Origin: Bursaphelenchus xylophilus
Lineage: Eukaryota; Nematoda; Chromadorea; Rhabditida; Aphelenchoididae
DNA: 64,000 nucleotides
Direction of reading: 5' to 3'
Assembly (NCBI GenBank): GCA_904066235.2
Contig: CAJFCV020000004.1
Location: forward strand, 3,596,001 to 3,660,000
The position numbers and the translations under genes were made by a program. The notes beneath the pieces were generated by a model. The model saw nothing but the letters and a program-made list of their open reading frames with translations, was not told the origin of the DNA and did no database searches. This document shows positions 59,292 through 64,000 of the stretch, piece after piece (positions within the stretch are counted from its first letter, which is position 1; the number at the start of each line of letters is the position of its first letter).

Positions 59292-60280
59292 AAAAAGTTG
59301 GACAGAAATCCTAAGATTTTTAATTTGTATTTTCTTCGGAAGTCATTGCCCTTTATAAAATTCTAATGCCGTAAACAAAACGATTAAACCATGACCTTCA
59401 ATGACTAAGCAGATAATGGACGGGTGGTTTTAGATGGTTTTTTGACCGTTATCAAGACTTTTTTGTAGGTTAGGGTGGTCGGACGGACCGGGAAGACTTC
59501 TTTAGTTAATAACTAGGGAAAATCTTGGACCAAAATTTTTTTAAAATTGGATTTTTGTGTACCGCAGCTACTCAGTTTTTTGGCTAATTTTCTCGGCCTG
59601 CAATTTTTATCGAAATACACCCTCAGGGGTTCAAATTCAAAGGGATTCAAAGGGGCAAAAAATGTACCATTTTGCATCCGGGGAGTATCAAAAATGTGGG
59701 GAAATACCTCCCTCTGCAAGTGAAAAAACTGCGATTTCAAAAGCCCCCCCCCCCTGTGAGCAAAACCGACTTTTTTCACTCGGAGAGGGAGACATTTTGC
59801 TACATTTTTTGATACTTCCCGGATGCAAAATGATACGTTTTTTGCCACTGGATCAGGTCCGCCACTGTACATGAGCATCTCTGCCACTAGACCCATCCAC
59901 AATATCCCGTTTTTCTGTCATAAGAGACGATTCTAGAAAAAAAAATGTGGCAAAATGCCTCCCTCTCCAAGTGAAAAAAACTGTTTTGAAGGGTGCGCTT
60001 TTTAAATCGGAGTTTTTTACTTGGAGAGGGAGGTATTTTGCCACATTTTTTTATACTTCCCGGATGCAAAATGGTACGTTTTTTCCTACTGGTTTAGGTC
60101 CGCCACTATAGGTGGAAACTCGTTCTATTTCCAAAAAACCTTGAGTGGATTTGCGATAGAATTGTAGGTCGAAAAAATCGTACCTCTGCAGATCCCAAAA
60201 ATACAATTTTTGCCAAGATTGGTCCATTCTTTCCCGAGACATTGGCGGAAGAAATCTTTTCGGTCCCTTTTGTAATCAGC
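59292..60280. other. Intergenic region with two MITE fragments
   Basis: 59650-59867 and 59940-60108 are 5'-truncated copies of the CAGTGACGGACC MITE; both keep the right end (GGTCCGCCACTG or GGTCCGCCACTA) and hairpin arms with CCTCCCTCTCCAAGTG. 60208-60250 is a copy of the TTTCCCAAGTTATTGG family. An ATCAG acceptor-like site ends one base before the next ATG. Confidence 0.6.
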
Positions 60281-60436
60281 ATGTTTGGCCGTCTACTATT
60301 CTACTGTATTTTGGTGCTACTTCTCTTCGCAACGCTCAAAGTGGAGGCTCTTTGCGACGCCGATGTTTGCACGGCCAAATGTGCTCGTGGCTGGACTTGT
60401 GATGAGAACAATTCTTGTGTTTGTAAGCGTAAATAA
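60281..60436 (+). CDS. Small secreted cysteine-rich peptide, 51 aa
   Basis: One exon. Residues 1-24 form a clear signal peptide (MFGRLLFYCILVLLLFATLK, then VEA before the cleavage site). The mature part of about 27 residues has six Cys in the pattern C-x4-C-x3-C-x5-C-x5-C-x-C and a basic end (CKRK). This fits a disulphide-rich secreted peptide such as an antimicrobial peptide, a signalling peptide or an inhibitor; the sequence alone does not choose between them. AATAAA at 60453-60458 supports a short transcript. The ATG at 60281 was preferred because it starts the signal peptide exactly. Confidence 0.7.
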   Translation: MFGRLLFYCILVLLLFATLKVEALCDADVCTAKCARGWTCDENNSCVCKRK

Positions 60437-60584
60437 TCGAAAAAATGAAAAAAATAAACTAATATGATCCTTAATCACTCTGCTATTTAACTTCCGATTC
60501 ATAAGCAGAATTTATTTTGTTCGGGTATAAATTAAATACAGATAAGTGCAAGGTTAAATAAATTCGCGAGAAATAGTTTGGTCG

Positions 60585-62155
<1,571 letters not shown>

Positions 62156-62877
62156 GATGAATGAATACGAAAATAGCAGTTGATTCGAAGAGAGCTGAAA
62201 ATAACAACTTAATTTCAACAAAAGGCGTTGGGAACAGATAAATATCGCGCGAAAACCACTGGGAACACCCTTGTGCAACCTTGAAACCGCAATGCTTGTT
62301 CGCAGAATTTCCGGAACGAAAAGCGTTCGACCTGACACGTTATACGATGAAAGCTGTTTCGCGCTAATCCGGATATGGGAAAAAAGGATTAAAAAGCTGT
62401 GTTTTTGGCAAAAATTAGAAAAGGAGAATATCTGAGGAGTCTTTATATTACTTTCCAAGAAATTACTGGTTCAATTTTTCATACAAAACGGGTGTACAAT
62501 AGCAAAATCAACTTAGATCCCCTTAATCTTTCAAGGATAATATAACCCCTTCCTAAATCGAATAAAAAGCCCACAGATCAAATAAAACATGCATTTAGAG
62601 GGTTGCCGAGCGTCCGTATAGATTTTGCGCAGCACTCATTTTACAGGAGGATAACCGCAGAGAATGACCTTAGGCCCCGCAAAGACTGCGTTATTGGCAT
62701 TCCGTTTTACAAAAAAATTGTTCAATTATAACAAAATTTTTGCTCGCGCAGGTTCCAAATACCTTTTACGTTACCGCGCCGTACTTACCCGTACTTTGTA
62801 AGGTTTTACCTTCTTTATTTTATCGTTTTTATTTACATTTGATTTTAGATGTATTGTTTTTGACATCTCTTTCAACA
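62156..62877. promoter_or_regulatory. Divergent upstream region between alpha-tubulin and WDR82
   Basis: 722 bp separate the two divergent start codons. No TATA box or factor site is clearly recognisable. GATTTTAG ends at 62848, about 30 nt before the WDR82 ATG, and could be a trans-splice acceptor. Confidence 0.45.
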
Positions 62878-64000
62878 ATGCCAGCTTTACAACACCCTCC
62901 ACATGGAAAAAGGCCGCCATTTCCTGGCCATTTGTCTCATGGATCTCAACGACAGTCATTGAATAGCCCCCTAAATCTAATGGCACCTTCCCATTCTTCA
63001 GCGTCTTTGCATTCTCCACGAGTAAGCCTTACTATTTTTTTTGGATTTTAGGCAACAAATTTCACTTCAACATGAACTTTTTTTTAGTTTCAAAACAAAG
63101 ATACCTTTCGTTACCCGATAACGGACGATGGAGTGAAGGAAATGCGGGTCGTGAGGACTTTTAAGGACAATACGGACAAGATCAATCATCTGCATTATAG
63201 TACGGATGGAAGATTTATGGTCACATCGTCGAATGACGATTCTATTTTGGTCTACGATTGTGGGAAGGGAATAAAAGTGCAGACCGTAAGCTATTTGAGG
63301 TGTTCTTCTTTTTTTAGACCTTACTTTTTTCATAGAACTTTCTTTTATAGGTTAAATCCAAGAAATATCATAGAACTTTTATTTATAGGTAAACTCCAAG
63401 AAATATGGCGCATGTTTTGTCCAATTTCTTCACACTCGGGGAGATTCTTCGTACAGTGTCGTTCATGCTTCCTCAAAGGTTGACAGTAAGTTATTTTCAA
63501 TTTGGTTTTATGCTTTTAGACACGTTGAAATACCTCAGGACCGACAACAAACAATATATTCGCTATTATTGTGGGCATTCCCGGGAGGTGACCGCTGTGA
63601 GTGCTGCTTCCACTGAAGGCACCTTCTTGTCTTGTGCGGCCGATCACACACTCAGATTATGGGATCTAAACTGTTCGTTGGCCACGGTAAGCGCGTGGTA
63701 TTATCATCACCAGATTTTAAAACATTTTAACATCCAAATTTTATTTATTTTTTCAAGTTTAGGCCGTTCTTCAACTCGAAAACACTCCAGTCGCCGCTTT
63801 TGATCGGGAAGCAATTACCTTTGCTGTTGGTGTGAATGGTCAACTAAAGTTGTTCGACCTACGACACTTCCAAAACGGGCCATTCTGGTCGACCAAACTG
63901 CCAAACGCATTGGACTTCTCGCATCTTCAATTCTCCCCCAACAACAAACAAATATTACTTTCGACCTATGGAAGTGAAATTTATTTGGTGGATGCGTTTA
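62878..64000 (+). CDS. WDR82/Swd2 homologue, N-terminal part, cut by the right edge
   Basis: Exons 62878-63021, 63088-63285, 63389-63485, 63520-63686 and from 63763 to the window end; phases agree. WDR82 is a WD40 propeller subunit of SET1/COMPASS H3K4 methyltransferase and of PNUTS-PP1 termination complexes. Family landmarks: FKDNTDKINHLHYSTDG (compare FRENSDKINCFDFS), SSNDDSILVYDC, SKKYG, LRTDNKQYIRYYCGHSREV, ADHTLRLWDL and LFDLRHFQNGPF. The first 48 residues are an added Pro/Ser/His-rich extension that the usual about 313-aa family lacks. The sequence diverges more than typical between animal phyla, so this may be a paralogue. At least three propeller blades are outside the window. Confidence 0.88.

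Overview
This is a nuclear fragment from a nematode, or a close relative. The coding genes are intron-rich, introns are mostly 32 to 110 nt, acceptors are T-rich (TTTAG or TTTTCAG), acceptor-like sites sit just upstream of several start codons (consistent with spliced-leader trans-splicing), and all recognisable products are eukaryotic housekeeping proteins. The species cannot be told from this sequence.

Layout, left to right. (1) 1-2135: the 5' part of a GH56 hyaluronidase gene on the minus strand, running off the left edge. (2) 2136-6106: repeats only, including a 1.07-kb fold-back transposon. (3) 6107-12066, plus strand: a small unidentified gene (147 aa), then the C-terminal part of a RIF1-like gene with PP1-docking motifs and the RIF1 C-terminal domain; its two largest introns each hold a fold-back element. 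(4) 12067-15331: a 1.4-kb fold-back region and a 100-aa tail-anchored protein gene. (5) 15882-40268: a tandem satellite of about 145 monomers of about 159 bp, with higher-order structure, interrupted once at 31559-32888 by transposon sequence. (6) 40269-44834: repeat-rich DNA without a recognisable gene. (7) 44835-64000, gene-dense: TMEM68-type acyltransferase (+), IFRD family protein (-), unidentified 157-aa protein (-), UPF2/SMG-3 (+), ALG13 (+), 51-aa secreted Cys-rich peptide (+), alpha-tubulin (-), and WDR82/Swd2 (+), the last cut by the right edge.

The genes do not form one pathway. They cover NMD (UPF2), N-glycan assembly (ALG13), H3K4 methyltransferase and transcription-termination complexes (WDR82), replication timing and PP1 targeting (RIF1), the cytoskeleton (alpha-tubulin) and lipid synthesis (TMEM68-like). 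Two gene pairs are divergent with short shared upstream regions (157-aa gene/UPF2; alpha-tubulin/WDR82).

The most striking non-genic content is the satellite, at least five fold-back elements, several MITE-like families and two highly degenerate dispersed repeat families found across the whole window. I found no CRISPR array, rRNA gene or convincing tRNA gene. Exon boundaries were placed by eye from frame continuity, splice consensus and remembered family alignments.
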